Positions 42,070 to 51,410 of a DNA stretch of 64,000 nucleotides are shown one piece after another. The first letter of the stretch is position 1. Every line of letters starts with the position of its first letter. Source of the DNA: an uncultured Collinsella sp. GTDB taxonomy: Bacteria; Actinomycetota; Coriobacteriia; Coriobacteriales; Coriobacteriaceae. The DNA is taken from positions 62,001-126,000 of the forward strand of contig UQKU01000001.1 in the NCBI GenBank assembly GCA_900541675.1, read 5' to 3'. Both the position numbers and the translations under genes were made by a program. The notes below the pieces were generated by a model that made no database searches, was not told the origin of the DNA, and saw only the letters and a program-made list of their open reading frames with translations.

Positions 42070-42099
42070 GCCCCCGCAGCCGAAGCGGACCGCGGGGGC
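42070..42099 (-). terminator. Terminator after the 6-phospho-beta-glucosidase gene
   Basis: GCCCCCGC (42070-42077) pairs with GCGGGGGC (42092-42099). On the minus strand TTTTGCTATT follows. About 40 bp around it is nearly the same as the terminators behind both arcC copies. Confidence 0.8.
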
Positions 42100-42115
42100 A
42101 ACAGACCTGCAAGAG

Positions 42116-43570
42116 TTAACTCAAGTCCTCGCCATTTGATGCAATGACCTTTTGGTACCAGCAGAAGCTGTCCTTTCGGTAGCGATCGAACGTGCCTTTG
42201 CCCGTATCATCGGCATCGACATAAACAAAGCCATAGCGCTTCTTCATCTGCCCCGTCGAGGCCGACACCAAATCGATACAGCCCCACGGCGTGTATCCCA
42301 TCAGGTCAACACCGTCCTCGACAATTGCATCGCGCAGCGCAAGAATATGCCTGCGCAGGTAATCAATATGATACGCATCGTGGACTTTGCCGTCTTCCAG
42401 CGCATCGAGTCCGCCCACACCGTTCTCGGCGATAAAGAGCGGAAGATGGTAACGATCGTGGTAGCCGGCAAGCGTCACGCGCAAACCCAGCGCATCGATC
42501 TGCCACTTCCAGGCAGTCTCTTTATCCTTGAGGTACGGATTGCGCAGCGTCGGGAACACGTTGCCCTCCGCCTTCTCGGCGATCACCTGATCATCGGCGC
42601 ACACCAAGCGCGAGCAATAGTACGAGAACGAGATGAAGTCGACCGTATGCTCTGCCAGATACTCCGTATCGCCCGGCTCAAAGGGCACGTGAACACCCTC
42701 TTTCTCGAGCGCACGCAGCTTCCAAGTAGGATAGGCGCCCGCAGCCATCACGTCAGTGTAGAAGTAGCGGCCGCGGTCCTCCTCATACGCAAGCCATACG
42801 TCCTCGGGCGCACAACGGTACGGATAGGTCGCACCGGCAGCGATCATGCAACCCACCTTGTTTGCGGGATCGATCTTGTGCAGGATCTCGACAGCGCGAG
42901 CGCTCGCCATAAACATATGGTGCGAGAACGCCGCGGTCACGGCTGCACGGTCACGCTCATCCTCGAGCGTGACGCCCGCGTTGAGATAGGACAGCGCCAC
43001 GCTGTTGATCTCGTTGAAGGTGAGCCAATAACGCACGAGGCCCTGGTACGCACGTCCGACGGTCTCGACGTAGTGCGCATACCGCTCGATCATCTCTCGG
43101 CTTTGCCATCCACCATAACGCTCGACCAGAGCCAACGGATAGTCGTAGTGCGACAGCGTCACGAGCGGCTCGATTCCGTGCTCGCGCAGCGCCTCGAATA
43201 CCTGACGGTAAAACTCCAAGCCCTCACCGTTGGGCTCGGCCTCCATCCCTGTGGGAAAAATACGGCTCCAACAAATTGAAAGACGCAGGCACTTAAAGCC
43301 CATCTCGGCAAAGAGCTCGACGTCCTCGCGCCAATGATGGAAGAAGTCGTTGCCCCAGCGGCATGGATACAGCCTGTCCGGATCGTCCACGGGCTTTTGC
43401 CTGCCAAACATTACATCCCAGCGGTCGGAACCCTGTGGGATCAGGTCGGAGTGCGACATGCCGCGGCCGCCCTCGTTCCAGCCCCCTTCGGCCTGGTTGG
43501 CGGCGAGGGCACCACCCCACAAAAAGCCCTCGGGCATACCGGCGGCAGACGTTCTGTCAAAGTAACTCAT
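42116..43570 (-). CDS. 6-phospho-beta-glucosidase (GH1)
   Basis: 484 residues. FLWGGALAANQAEGGWNEGGRG is the GH1 start. The acid/base Glu is in YWLTFNEINS and the nucleophile Glu in LFIAENGVGG. STGQMKKRYGFVYVD is the phosphate-recognition motif of 6-phospho enzymes. It hydrolyses cellobiose-6-phosphate or a related phosphorylated beta-glucoside to glucose and glucose-6-phosphate. One base separates its ATG from the PTS IIC stop, so it is the last gene of the IIA-IIB-IIC-glucosidase operon. Confidence 0.96.
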   Translation of the reverse strand: MSYFDRTSAAGMPEGFLWGGALAANQAEGGWNEGGRGMSHSDLIPQGSDRWDVMFGRQKPVDDPDRLYPCRWGNDFFHHWREDVELFAEMGFKCLRLSICWSRIFPTGMEAEPNGEGLEFYRQVFEALREHGIEPLVTLSHYDYPLALVERYGGWQSREMIERYAHYVETVGRAYQGLVRYWLTFNEINSVALSYLNAGVTLEDERDRAAVTAAFSHHMFMASARAVEILHKIDPANKVGCMIAAGATYPYRCAPEDVWLAYEEDRGRYFYTDVMAAGAYPTWKLRALEKEGVHVPFEPGDTEYLAEHTVDFISFSYYCSRLVCADDQVIAEKAEGNVFPTLRNPYLKDKETAWKWQIDALGLRVTLAGYHDRYHLPLFIAENGVGGLDALEDGKVHDAYHIDYLRRHILALRDAIVEDGVDLMGYTPWGCIDLVSASTGQMKKRYGFVYVDADDTGKGTFDRYRKDSFCWYQKVIASNGEDLS

Positions 43571-43571
43571 G

Positions 43572-44921
43572 CTACTCAGTATCCTCGGCAGAAGCTGCCG
43601 CGACGTTCTCCTGCTCCTGAGCCAGGAGCAGGTTGTCGTACACCTTAAAGAACGGGTACCAGACCACAGCCATAACCACGATCAAAACGATCGTAAACAC
43701 CCAGATGCGCGGGTCGAGGCACTGGATAAAGCCCTGAACGAAGATGGGGAACGTGCCGCTCACCAAGATGTAGAAGTTAGAGACAAGACCCAGTGAGACC
43801 GCACCCCAATACAGCAGGGCCGAGATCATGCCGCCTAGCACAAACGGAATCATGAGGATCGGGTTGAAGATGATGGGCGCGCCGAAGATCGCGGGCTCGG
43901 AGATACGGAAGAAGCTCGGCACGATCGATGCCTTGCCAAATGCCTTGAGCTGCTGCGACTTTGCCCTAAACGCGCAGAGCGCCACAAAAGAGAACGTATT
44001 GCCCGTGCCGCCGATGAGGTTGATGACCATCGACATGAATACCGGGTGGAACTCAAGCGGCTGCCCAGCAGCGTAGAGCGAGGCGTTGGCAGCAAAGGCG
44101 GCAAGCGTGACCGGGGCGGTGATGGGCATCATGATCATGTTGCCGTGGACGCCAAAGCACCAAAACAGCAGCGTCATGAAGCAGATAAGCAGTGCGCCGG
44201 GCACAGAGTCAACTGCGACGGAAAGCGGGGCAGCGAGCAGCTTCTCGATAACCGAGGGGATGGACAGCGTGGGATCGATCATCTGGATCAGCAGGTTGCC
44301 ACCAAAGAAGATGAGGATGTTGGCGAGCATAGGCACGATGGCGCCAAAGGTTTCGGACAAAAACGGCGGCACGCCATCGGGCATCTTGATGGTGATGCCC
44401 TTGGTCTGGCAGAAGCGCGTGACCTCGACGGAGACCAGGGCAACGATGATGGCGGTAAACAGGCCCTGCGCACCCAGATAGGTGCAGGGGACCGCCTGGA
44501 GCACGGACTCATCAGCAAGCTGGTAGTAGGACGACGGCGCCGCGGCGATCAGGAACATCACCAGCGAGGTCATACCGGCGTTAAGCTTGGGCATCTTGTA
44601 GGTGCCCGCCAGGTTATAGGCGATTGCGAACGTCACGATCACCGACAGTATGCCCATCGTCATGTTGAACGGGATGAGCAGCGTGAGCTTATTGGCCGTG
44701 GCAAAATCGAGCCAAGGGCCAAAGACGGACCAGAACCCGCCCCGCGCCACCAGGTCGGCCGTGACCGGCGGGTTGGCGATGATCATAAAGACGGCAGAGA
44801 CCAAGATGAAGCTGATCGCGCTCATAAAGCCCTTTTGCATGGAGGCAAAGTGGCGCTCGGCGCCGCAGAAATTGGCAATAGGGGTCAGTTTTTCCTGAAG
44901 CAGGGTCATGAACTTTTCCAT
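43572..44921 (-). CDS. PTS cellobiose/lichenan-family IIC permease
   Basis: 449 residues with about ten membrane segments. FMTLLQEKLTPIANFCGAERHFASMQKGFMSAI and GGTGNTFSFVALCAFRAKSQQLKAFGKASIVPSFFRISEPAIFGAPIIFNP are the conserved parts, including the substrate-site RISEPAIFG. It imports and phosphorylates beta-glucosides with IIA and IIB, which are encoded directly upstream. The C-terminus is acidic and Ala-rich. Confidence 0.96.
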   Translation of the reverse strand: MEKFMTLLQEKLTPIANFCGAERHFASMQKGFMSAISFILVSAVFMIIANPPVTADLVARGGFWSVFGPWLDFATANKLTLLIPFNMTMGILSVIVTFAIAYNLAGTYKMPKLNAGMTSLVMFLIAAAPSSYYQLADESVLQAVPCTYLGAQGLFTAIIVALVSVEVTRFCQTKGITIKMPDGVPPFLSETFGAIVPMLANILIFFGGNLLIQMIDPTLSIPSVIEKLLAAPLSVAVDSVPGALLICFMTLLFWCFGVHGNMIMMPITAPVTLAAFAANASLYAAGQPLEFHPVFMSMVINLIGGTGNTFSFVALCAFRAKSQQLKAFGKASIVPSFFRISEPAIFGAPIIFNPILMIPFVLGGMISALLYWGAVSLGLVSNFYILVSGTFPIFVQGFIQCLDPRIWVFTIVLIVVMAVVWYPFFKVYDNLLLAQEQENVAAASAEDTE

Positions 44922-44930
44922 AGTCGCCTC

Positions 44931-45224
44931 CTAGCCCAACAGCGACTGGGCGAGTGCCAGCACGTTGGCGGCGTTGCCCATGCCGTAGTCCTGTGCGGGG
45001 ATGACCGCGGTCGGCTTACCGCTCCCCTGCTTGACGGTGTTGAGCTGGTAGGACACCTGCGGCCCCAAGAGCAGCACGTCATAATTGGCGCACGTCTCCT
45101 GATACTCACCGATACCCACCGCATCGATATCGAGCTCGATGCCGTTTTGCTCCGCATATTTCTCGAGTTTCTTCATCAGAATGCTTGTAGACAGACCAGC
45201 TGCGCAAACAAGAAGGATCTTCAT
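44931..45224 (-). CDS. PTS cellobiose-family IIB component
   Basis: 97 residues, full length for IIB-Cel. The phosphocysteine is Cys7 in MKILLVCAAGLSTSIL. The ATG at 45224 follows AAGGGA; an in-frame start 18 bp upstream is less likely. YDVLLLGPQVSYQL is the conserved second motif. It receives phosphate from the IIA at 45271 and passes it to the sugar at IIC. Confidence 0.95.
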   Translation of the reverse strand: MKILLVCAAGLSTSILMKKLEKYAEQNGIELDIDAVGIGEYQETCANYDVLLLGPQVSYQLNTVKQGSGKPTAVIPAQDYGMGNAANVLALAQSLLG

Positions 45225-45270
45225 AAGGGATTCCCTTCGCATTGATTGGTTGGATAGTCACCGCACGCCG

Positions 45271-45597
45271 CTAGGCGTTCTTGGTTGCAGTGCGCTCATA
45301 CAGGCAGATCAGCTCCTGCACGAGCTCCTGAGCAAGCATGGAGCACATGAGGTGGTCCTGAGCATGGACCAGCAACACATCCACCGACAGATGCTCGCCC
45401 GCTGCCTCAGTCGAAAGCAGCTGCGTTTGGATGTGGTGAGCCTTGATTCCCGCATCCTTTGACTGCTTCATGAGTTTGGCGGCGGCGTCAAAATCCCCCG
45501 CTTTTGCCTTTTCAAGGGCTTCGAAGGCAAGGCTGCGCGCCTCTCCCGCTGCAGCGACCAGCTGAAACGAAACCATCTCGGTTCCCTGATCGTCCAT
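45271..45597 (-). CDS. PTS lactose/cellobiose-family IIA component
   Basis: 108 residues, all-helical family. The phosphoacceptor is in LLVHAQDHLMCSM (His78). LVAAAGEARSLAFEALEKAKAGDFDAA is the typical N-terminal helix. The start has GGAGAGGAGA upstream. First gene of the operon; the promoter region is 45598-45716, after the 3' end of the split regulator gene. Confidence 0.95.
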   Translation of the reverse strand: MDDQGTEMVSFQLVAAAGEARSLAFEALEKAKAGDFDAAAKLMKQSKDAGIKAHHIQTQLLSTEAAGEHLSVDVLLVHAQDHLMCSMLAQELVQELICLYERTATKNA

Positions 45598-45716
45598 AAC
45601 GGTCTCCTCTCCCGTGATGTTTGGTTTGTACTTGAATATTCGAAACGCCTATCTCCCGCCCGCAATCCTCGAGGTTTATTGCAGGTAGACAGACAGGGTT
45701 ATCGACAAAAGAGGTC

Positions 45717-47611
45717 TTAAGCCGTATGCGCTTGCACAAGCGCCATCAGCTCATGCCAGGACCGGCGCTCGCGTAGGCGCTCGACCCCCTGGCGGTCCAT
45801 AAAGATCTCGGCGAGCAGTGAGCTCAAGATCCGCGCCTCATCGCCGCCCGACCGGGCAAACGACACCATAAAGACGATATCGACCTCATGGCCGTATTCG
45901 TCCCAAAGAATGGGATGTTCGAGCAGGCCCACGGTAACAAAGGCCTCGGCGCTCAAGGGATGCATCCCATGGGGCATGGCTACCCCATTGCCAAACGAGG
46001 TGGCACTCGCGCTCTCGCGCTCGGCGACCTCTTGGGCAAACTGGGCATCGACACGGCCGCTCTCGACGGCGCGCTCGGAGAGATATCGGAGAACGGCCTG
46101 CTTCGACGACGCCTCAACGCGGTTGAAGAACAGGGCACGGCTAAAGAAAGAGCTCACGGAGTCCGATTGCGCAGTGTCGTCGCTCAACACCTTGCGGATA
46201 GCGTTGACATCGCTCGTCTCCAAGAAGAAATCGGCCTCGCGAACGGGCACGGGCAACTTGACGTTGAGCGGCACCGTTGTGAACACGTAGTCGATGTGCG
46301 AAAAATCGAGCGTTCCCACGCGGGCGACATCGCATGTCTCAATCGAATCGATATACATGCCAAACTGCTTGCGGTACTGGTGCTCGAGCATACGGGCGCT
46401 TCCCGCTCCCGAGGCGCACACGATCAGGATGCGTTTGCGACGCGGCTGGTCGGCTTGCTGCTCGAGGGCCAGGGCAAATGCCATGGCGATGTAGCCGAGC
46501 TCTTCATCAGAGGGCTGGCTGCCAAAATGACGCTCGAGTACCTGCGAGGTGCCAGCTGCCATCGAATAGGCCAACGGAAACCTCGTCTTGATATCGGGCA
46601 GCATGGGGTTATCCATATGCATGTGATATTCAAGGCGATAGCCCAGAGGGCCGATATGCCGAGCAAGGTTCATGCGAAGTTCAAGATCGCCGCTAAAGTC
46701 AAACCTAAACTCATCGTTGACCGCACGTACCATCTCGGAAGCAATCTCCCACATCTCGTCCGAGATAACGGCAGAGCCCTTCTCGGGCACGCCCGTGCCC
46801 CTGCCGAGCAAATGGATTGCGATAAAGGCAACCTCTTCTCGGGGCATGCTCACGCCCAGGGCATCCTTGATGTTTGCGGCAATCTGGAAAGCCGCGGCGT
46901 ATTCGCGCGTTCCCTCCAGTTTTTGAACGTCCGATTCTGCAGCTGGGACATAGCAGCCCTGCTCGATGCGGCCAAGAGCGATGTAAAGATGCATGATGAG
47001 ATTGCGGGATGCCAGCGAGCTCACCGTGACGGGCGAGGCCGTCAGGGCATCGTCCACACATGCGGCGATGGCCCGCAGGCGCTCGGCGAGCTTTGCATCG
47101 TCGGTGTCGGGCAACACGGGCCTCACCAGCGAGGCCAGGCACAGGCGCCGTTGCGACTCCCCGCCCGCAACGCGGATTCCGTAGCGTGGGCGCTTTTCGA
47201 GCGTAAGTCAAATTGGGCGAGTTTCTGCTCTACCAGACGCATGTCATTGGACAGAGTTCGCGCCGAAACGTAGAGTAAATCCGCATACTCCTCAATCGTC
47301 ACCCACTGGGACCGCATGAGGAGGTCGTTAAGAAGGAAGGACACACGGCCGTCGCGCGTATCAGGAATGCCCGGATGAGCCAGAGCCGCACCGTCTAGCA
47401 AGCGAGCAAGCTCATCTGCACGTGCAACATCGATACGATACTGCCCCTTGCTGCCAACGATGCGTGCAACCCCTGCAAGGTTGTCGTTTGCGCGATGGAT
47501 ATAGTTTCTCACGGCGCGCTCGCTTACCTCGAGACGCTTGGCAAGTACCGCGACAGCGACAGGCTGAGCGTCCTCGATCATATTTACAAGCTGCTTGACG
47601 CGAGCATCCAT
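45717..47611 (-). pseudogene. PRD-domain transcriptional activator/antiterminator (LicR/BglG type), frameshifted
   Basis: The 5' part (47611-47123) encodes two N-terminal helix-turn-helix domains (VLAKRLEVSERAVRNYIHRAND and YADLLYVSARTLSNDMRLVEQKL). The reading then leaves frame at about 47199-47203. The 3' part (47126-45717) encodes two PRDs, a IIB-like domain with ILIVCASGAGSARM, and a C-terminal IIA domain with GNGVAMPHGMHP. Adding one base in CGCTC restores LRLEKRPRYGIRVAGGE, the expected linking sequence. The two frames also overlap as GTGA, so the second half could start at GTG 47126. Probably a one-base deletion or assembly error; a working regulator would activate the downstream PTS operon. 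Confidence 0.8.
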
Positions 47612-47777
47612 GTCCTCCTCCTTTCCCTGCGTCTAGTCTAACGCGGTAAAGAATGACACTCCACGTCGCGCTCGTTCCGCCAACTCGGAACAGGTTGCGG
47701 GGAGTCCAGCTGAGCTATGGAGAGCCTGGGGAGAGGGCCCGAAGGCAATGCGTCGGTGTGGGATGCGCCTTCCCAGC

Positions 47778-47936
47778 CATTGGGCAGTCATTGGGGACAG
47801 ACTTAAATGAGTAGTCGTTGGGGACGTTCTTGTTTGACTAGTCGTTTAAGAACGTCCCCAATGACTATTAAGGACTGTCCCAAGCTGCCGGCAGGAAAGG
47901 ACCGTCCCCAAGTGCCGGGTTTGTCCCCAATGACTA
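47778..47936. repeat. Dispersed palindrome cluster, 20-bp arms (copy 3)
   Basis: Arms 47812-47831 and 47848-47867 pair at 19 of 20 positions. GTCATTGGGGACAGACTTAA precedes them, and GGACTGTCCCAAGCTGCCGG with GTCCCCAATGACTA follows. The order matches 12038-12165 and part of 41664-42010. It fills most of the gap between the regulator promoter and arcC. I see no gene in 47612-47940. Confidence 0.75.
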
Positions 47937-47940
47937 GGTG

Positions 47941-48988
47941 AATAGCAAAAGCCCCGCAGTCGGAGCGGACCGCGGGGCTCATGAAGAGAGGTGGTTTGTG
48001 GGCGCTTTGCCTGGCGCCCACGAGAGAGGCAACGGAGTAGAGACTACTCGTGGATGCGGGTACCGGAGAGGCCGGCCATGGTCTCGGCGGCCTTGTCCAG
48101 GGCGCCGATGATGCAGGTGCGGCCCTTGCGGGAGCGGGCGAACTTGATGGCGGCGCGGACCTTGGGCTCCATGGAACCCTTGCCGAACTGGCCCTCGTCG
48201 GCCAGGCGCTCGGCCTCGTCGGCGGTGAGGTCCTCGAGCTCCTCCTGGTCGGGCTTGCCAAAGTTGATGGCGACATGCTCGACGGCGGTCAGCAGGAACA
48301 GGACGTCGGCGTCGCAGTCCTCGGCCAGCAGCTCGCCGCCCAGGTCCTTGTCGATGACGGCGGGAACGCCCTTGTAGCAGCCCTTGTTCTCGTAGTCGCG
48401 GACGACGGGGATGCCGCCGCCACCGCAGGCGATGACGATGAACTCGTTGTCGAGCAGGTTGAGGATGGAGTCAGCCTCGACGATCTTCTTGGGATCGGGA
48501 GAAGCGACGACGCGACGCCAGCCGCGGCCGGAATCCTCGACGAAGACCTTGGAGGGATCCTCGGCCATGAACTCCTTGGCCTGCTCCTCGGTGTAGAAGG
48601 GGCCGATCGGCTTGGTCGGGTTCTTGAACGCGGGATCATCCGGGTCGCACTCGATCTGGGTGACGACGGTGGCGGCGTGCCAACGCTTATAGCGCTTGTG
48701 CATCTCGCGGCCGATGCCCTGCTGCAGGTGATAACCAATGTAGCCCTGGGACATGGCGCCGCACTCGGGCAGCGGCATCTCGGGGGTACCGATGGCGTCG
48801 TGGGCAGCGGCGAAGGCGTTCTGGATCATGCCGACCTGCGGGCCGTTGCCGTGGGTGATGATGATCTCGTTGCCCTGCTCGATGAGACCGAGGAGAGCGT
48901 GGGCGGTGTTGCTCACGGCCTCGATCTGCTCGACGGGGTTGTTGCCGAGGGCGTTGCCGCCGAGGGCGACGACAATACGATCGGGCTT
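47941..48988. repeat. Direct repeat carrying arcC, copy 1
   Basis: 1,048 bp that appear identical to 55070-56117, including about 100 bp of 3' noncoding DNA and all of arcC except its first five codons. The sequence diverges abruptly at both ends. The copies are in the same orientation, 7,129 bp apart. Confidence 0.95.
47950..47979 (-). terminator. Terminator after arcC copy 1
   Basis: AGCCCCGC (47950-47957) pairs with GCGGGGCT (47972-47979). TTTTGCTATT follows on the minus strand. It is inside the duplicated block. Confidence 0.8.
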
Positions 48989-49006
48989 TCCGTACGGTTT
49001 ACTCAT
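48044..49006 (-). CDS. arcC: Carbamate kinase, copy 1
   Basis: 320 residues. RIVVALGGNALG, THGNGPQVGMIQN, ACGGGGIPVV and IDKDLGGELLA are the amino-acid kinase motifs of carbamate kinases. It makes ATP from carbamoyl phosphate and ADP at the end of the arginine deiminase pathway. It follows arcB by 23 bp and ends the arcD-arcA-arcB-arcC unit. From codon 6 on it appears identical to the second copy at 55173. Confidence 0.97.
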   Translation of the reverse strand: MSKPYGKPDRIVVALGGNALGNNPVEQIEAVSNTAHALLGLIEQGNEIIITHGNGPQVGMIQNAFAAAHDAIGTPEMPLPECGAMSQGYIGYHLQQGIGREMHKRYKRWHAATVVTQIECDPDDPAFKNPTKPIGPFYTEEQAKEFMAEDPSKVFVEDSGRGWRRVVASPDPKKIVEADSILNLLDNEFIVIACGGGGIPVVRDYENKGCYKGVPAVIDKDLGGELLAEDCDADVLFLLTAVEHVAINFGKPDQEELEDLTADEAERLADEGQFGKGSMEPKVRAAIKFARSRKGRTCIIGALDKAAETMAGLSGTRIHE

Positions 49007-49029
49007 AGTGTTCGTTCACTTCCCAGCTA

Positions 49030-50037
49030 CTAGCGAAGCGTCGCGTACATCATGGCCTTAATGGTATGCATGCGGTTCTCGGCCTCCTGGAACACGCGAG
49101 ACTGCGCGCTCTCAAAGACCTCGTCGGAAACCTCCATCTCGGTCACGCCGAACTTCTCGGCAATCTCGGCGCCGATGGTGGTCTGCGTATCGTGGAAGCT
49201 CGGCAGGCAGTGCATAAAGATGGCGCCGGGGTTTGCCTTGGCCATGACCTCGGGCGTTACTCGATAGGGAGAGAGAAGATCGATTCGGCTCTTCCACAGC
49301 TCCTCAGCCTGGCCCATACCGACCCAAACGTCCGTATAGATCACGTCTGCATCCTTGACGCCCTCGTCGATATCCTCAGTGAGCTGGATCGTGCAGCCAT
49401 TCTGAGCGGCGATCTCCTGGCAGCGCTCAAGAAGCTCGGGATCGAAGTGCGTGGCGCCCTCGACATCGCCCTTGGGTCCGCAGGAGCAGAAGTTAATGCC
49501 GAGCTTGGCGCAGATAACCATCAGGGAGTCGCTGACGTTGCCCTGCTCCTTGCCCATATAGGTGAGCTTCATGCCGCGCGTGTCGCCAAACTCCTCACGC
49601 ATGGTAAGAATGTCGGCAAGGGCCTGGGTAGGATGGTACTCGTTGGTCAGACCGTTCCAGACGGGAACGCCAGCCTTGGCGGCAAGCTCCTCGACGATCG
49701 ACTGGTCGGAGCCGCGATACTCAATACCGTCATACATGCGACCGAGCACGCGGGCGGTATCCTCGATGGACTCTTTCTTGCCCATCTGCGACGAGCCGGG
49801 GTCGAGGTAGGTCACGCCCATACCCAGGTCCATACCGCCGACCTCGAAGGCACAGCGCGTGCGCGTGGAGGTCTTCTCAAACAGCAGGACAATGTTCTTG
49901 CCCTCGAGAAAGCGGTGCGGATAACCGGCGCGCTTCATATCCTTGAAGTTCTTTGAGAGGTCGAGCATGTACTCGATTTCCTCGGGCGTAAAGTCAAGCA
50001 GGGTAAGAACGCTTCGACCAGAAAGATTAAGAGCCAT
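49030..50037 (-). CDS. arcB: Ornithine carbamoyltransferase (catabolic)
   Basis: 335 residues. The carbamoyl-phosphate motif is FEKTSTRTRCAFE, with FMHCLPSFHD as the ornithine-site HCLP motif. DPGSSQMGKKESIEDTARVLGRM is conserved. The ATG at 50037 follows AAAGGACT. In this cluster it works in the catabolic direction, splitting citrulline to ornithine and carbamoyl phosphate. Between arcA and arcC. Confidence 0.96.
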   Translation of the reverse strand: MALNLSGRSVLTLLDFTPEEIEYMLDLSKNFKDMKRAGYPHRFLEGKNIVLLFEKTSTRTRCAFEVGGMDLGMGVTYLDPGSSQMGKKESIEDTARVLGRMYDGIEYRGSDQSIVEELAAKAGVPVWNGLTNEYHPTQALADILTMREEFGDTRGMKLTYMGKEQGNVSDSLMVICAKLGINFCSCGPKGDVEGATHFDPELLERCQEIAAQNGCTIQLTEDIDEGVKDADVIYTDVWVGMGQAEELWKSRIDLLSPYRVTPEVMAKANPGAIFMHCLPSFHDTQTTIGAEIAEKFGVTEMEVSDEVFESAQSRVFQEAENRMHTIKAMMYATLR

Positions 50038-50123
50038 GATTTGAGTCCTTTCGATTGTTGGAACACACAAGGAGGGATGGGCGGCGCAGACGCACACGCG
50101 CCGCCCAGATACGCTAACGCTGA

Positions 50124-51368
50124 CTAGATTTCCTCACGCCAGAACGGCATGGTCATGCAGCGCGGGCCGCCGCGACCGCGAGAAAGCTCCTCGGAGGGAG
50201 CGACGAGCAGCTCGACGCCAGCCTTGTAAAGAGCATCGTTGGTGACAACGTTGCGCTCATACACGCAGACCTTGCCCGGTGCGACCGCAAGAGTGTTGGA
50301 ACCATCGTTCCACTGCTCACGGGAGGCCTCGATCGGATCGCCGCCACCGCACTCAATCATGGTGATATGGTCCATACCCGTCGCAAGCTCGAGGATATGC
50401 TGCAGGGTGCCCTCGAGTTCCTCGATATGCACCTCCCCCTCTGCATCGCCCTTGGTCAGGCGGTAGGCACGAAGCGTCTGGTAGATGCCGGGATAGACCG
50501 TGAACTTATCGCGATCGACCTGCGTGCAGACGGTGTCGAGGTGCATGTAGGCGTAGCCGTGCGGGATCTTGATGGCATAGATGTTCTCGATCTCGGCCTC
50601 ATCGGAACCCCAGAACATATTCTTGGCGAGCTCATCGATGGCCGCAGTCTGGGTGCGCTCGGAAATACCGATGGCGAGCGTCTTGGCGTTGATGTTGAGG
50701 ATATCGCCGCCCTCGATATGCCACTCGCTGTTGTGGTCGTACCAGATGGGGCTACCGGCGTAATCGGGATGGTTGCGCAGCACCGTTTCGTAGAAGATTA
50801 CCTCGCGGTTGCGCTGATTCCAGTACATGCGGTTCATGGTAGCGCCCTTGCCCACGACAGCCAGAGGGTCACGGGAGAAATACGAGGCCGGCATGGGGAA
50901 CAGCACCATATCGTCAGCCTTCAACTCCTCGCCGTCCATACTGGCAAGAGAACCGCCAACCTTGGGGATCTCGAGGTCGCGAACGTAGAGGCCGCCCATG
51001 GCAGCAAGGACAAACTCCTTGTTGTCCTTAATCGAATCAAGCTTCTCGACAACGGCCTGGCGAAGGGCCGCGTTGGAGATGCCGGACTCACCCATGAACT
51101 TCGTCATGAACTCTGCGCGAGTGCCCTCGACTTTGTCAAACGTCTCAGCGAGCAGCTCTTCCATATAGACGACCTCGGCGCCAGCGCCGCGAAGAAGGTC
51201 GGTAAACTGATCGTGCTCTTTCTGGGCATAGTCCAGATAGAACGCATCGTGAATCCAAACGCGGTCGAAATCCTCCGCCTTCATGTTTACAAGATCCATA
51301 CCGGGGCGATGGACGCACACCTTCTTGAGGGCGCCAATCTCGCTATGAACGTTCAGTCCTTTGTTCAT
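50124..51368 (-). CDS. arcA: Arginine deiminase
   Basis: 414 residues. The catalytic Cys is in SRGRGGPRCMTMP near the C-terminus, preceded by the substrate-binding Arg five residues before it. The other site residues are FSRDP, WHIEGGD and MHLDTVC. It hydrolyses L-arginine to citrulline and ammonia. First enzyme gene of the arc unit, 42 bp downstream of the transporter gene. Compare the divergent relative at 53125. Confidence 0.97.
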   Translation of the reverse strand: MNKGLNVHSEIGALKKVCVHRPGMDLVNMKAEDFDRVWIHDAFYLDYAQKEHDQFTDLLRGAGAEVVYMEELLAETFDKVEGTRAEFMTKFMGESGISNAALRQAVVEKLDSIKDNKEFVLAAMGGLYVRDLEIPKVGGSLASMDGEELKADDMVLFPMPASYFSRDPLAVVGKGATMNRMYWNQRNREVIFYETVLRNHPDYAGSPIWYDHNSEWHIEGGDILNINAKTLAIGISERTQTAAIDELAKNMFWGSDEAEIENIYAIKIPHGYAYMHLDTVCTQVDRDKFTVYPGIYQTLRAYRLTKGDAEGEVHIEELEGTLQHILELATGMDHITMIECGGGDPIEASREQWNDGSNTLAVAPGKVCVYERNVVTNDALYKAGVELLVAPSEELSRGRGGPRCMTMPFWREEI

Positions 51369-51410
51369 CTCTATCCTTCTTTCTCACAACTTGTATGTGG
51401 GGTTTTGCTT

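Noticed and set aside
47123..47212. Programmed -1 frameshifting in the PRD regulator
   Set aside because: The shift site (CGCTCGAAAAGC) is not a standard slippery heptamer in the needed frame, and no downstream structure stands out; a one-base loss explains it more simply.
48044..49006. Calling the two arcC copies an annotation duplicate
   Set aside because: The flanks differ on both sides and codon 5 differs, so these are two real loci in this sequence, barring an assembly error.
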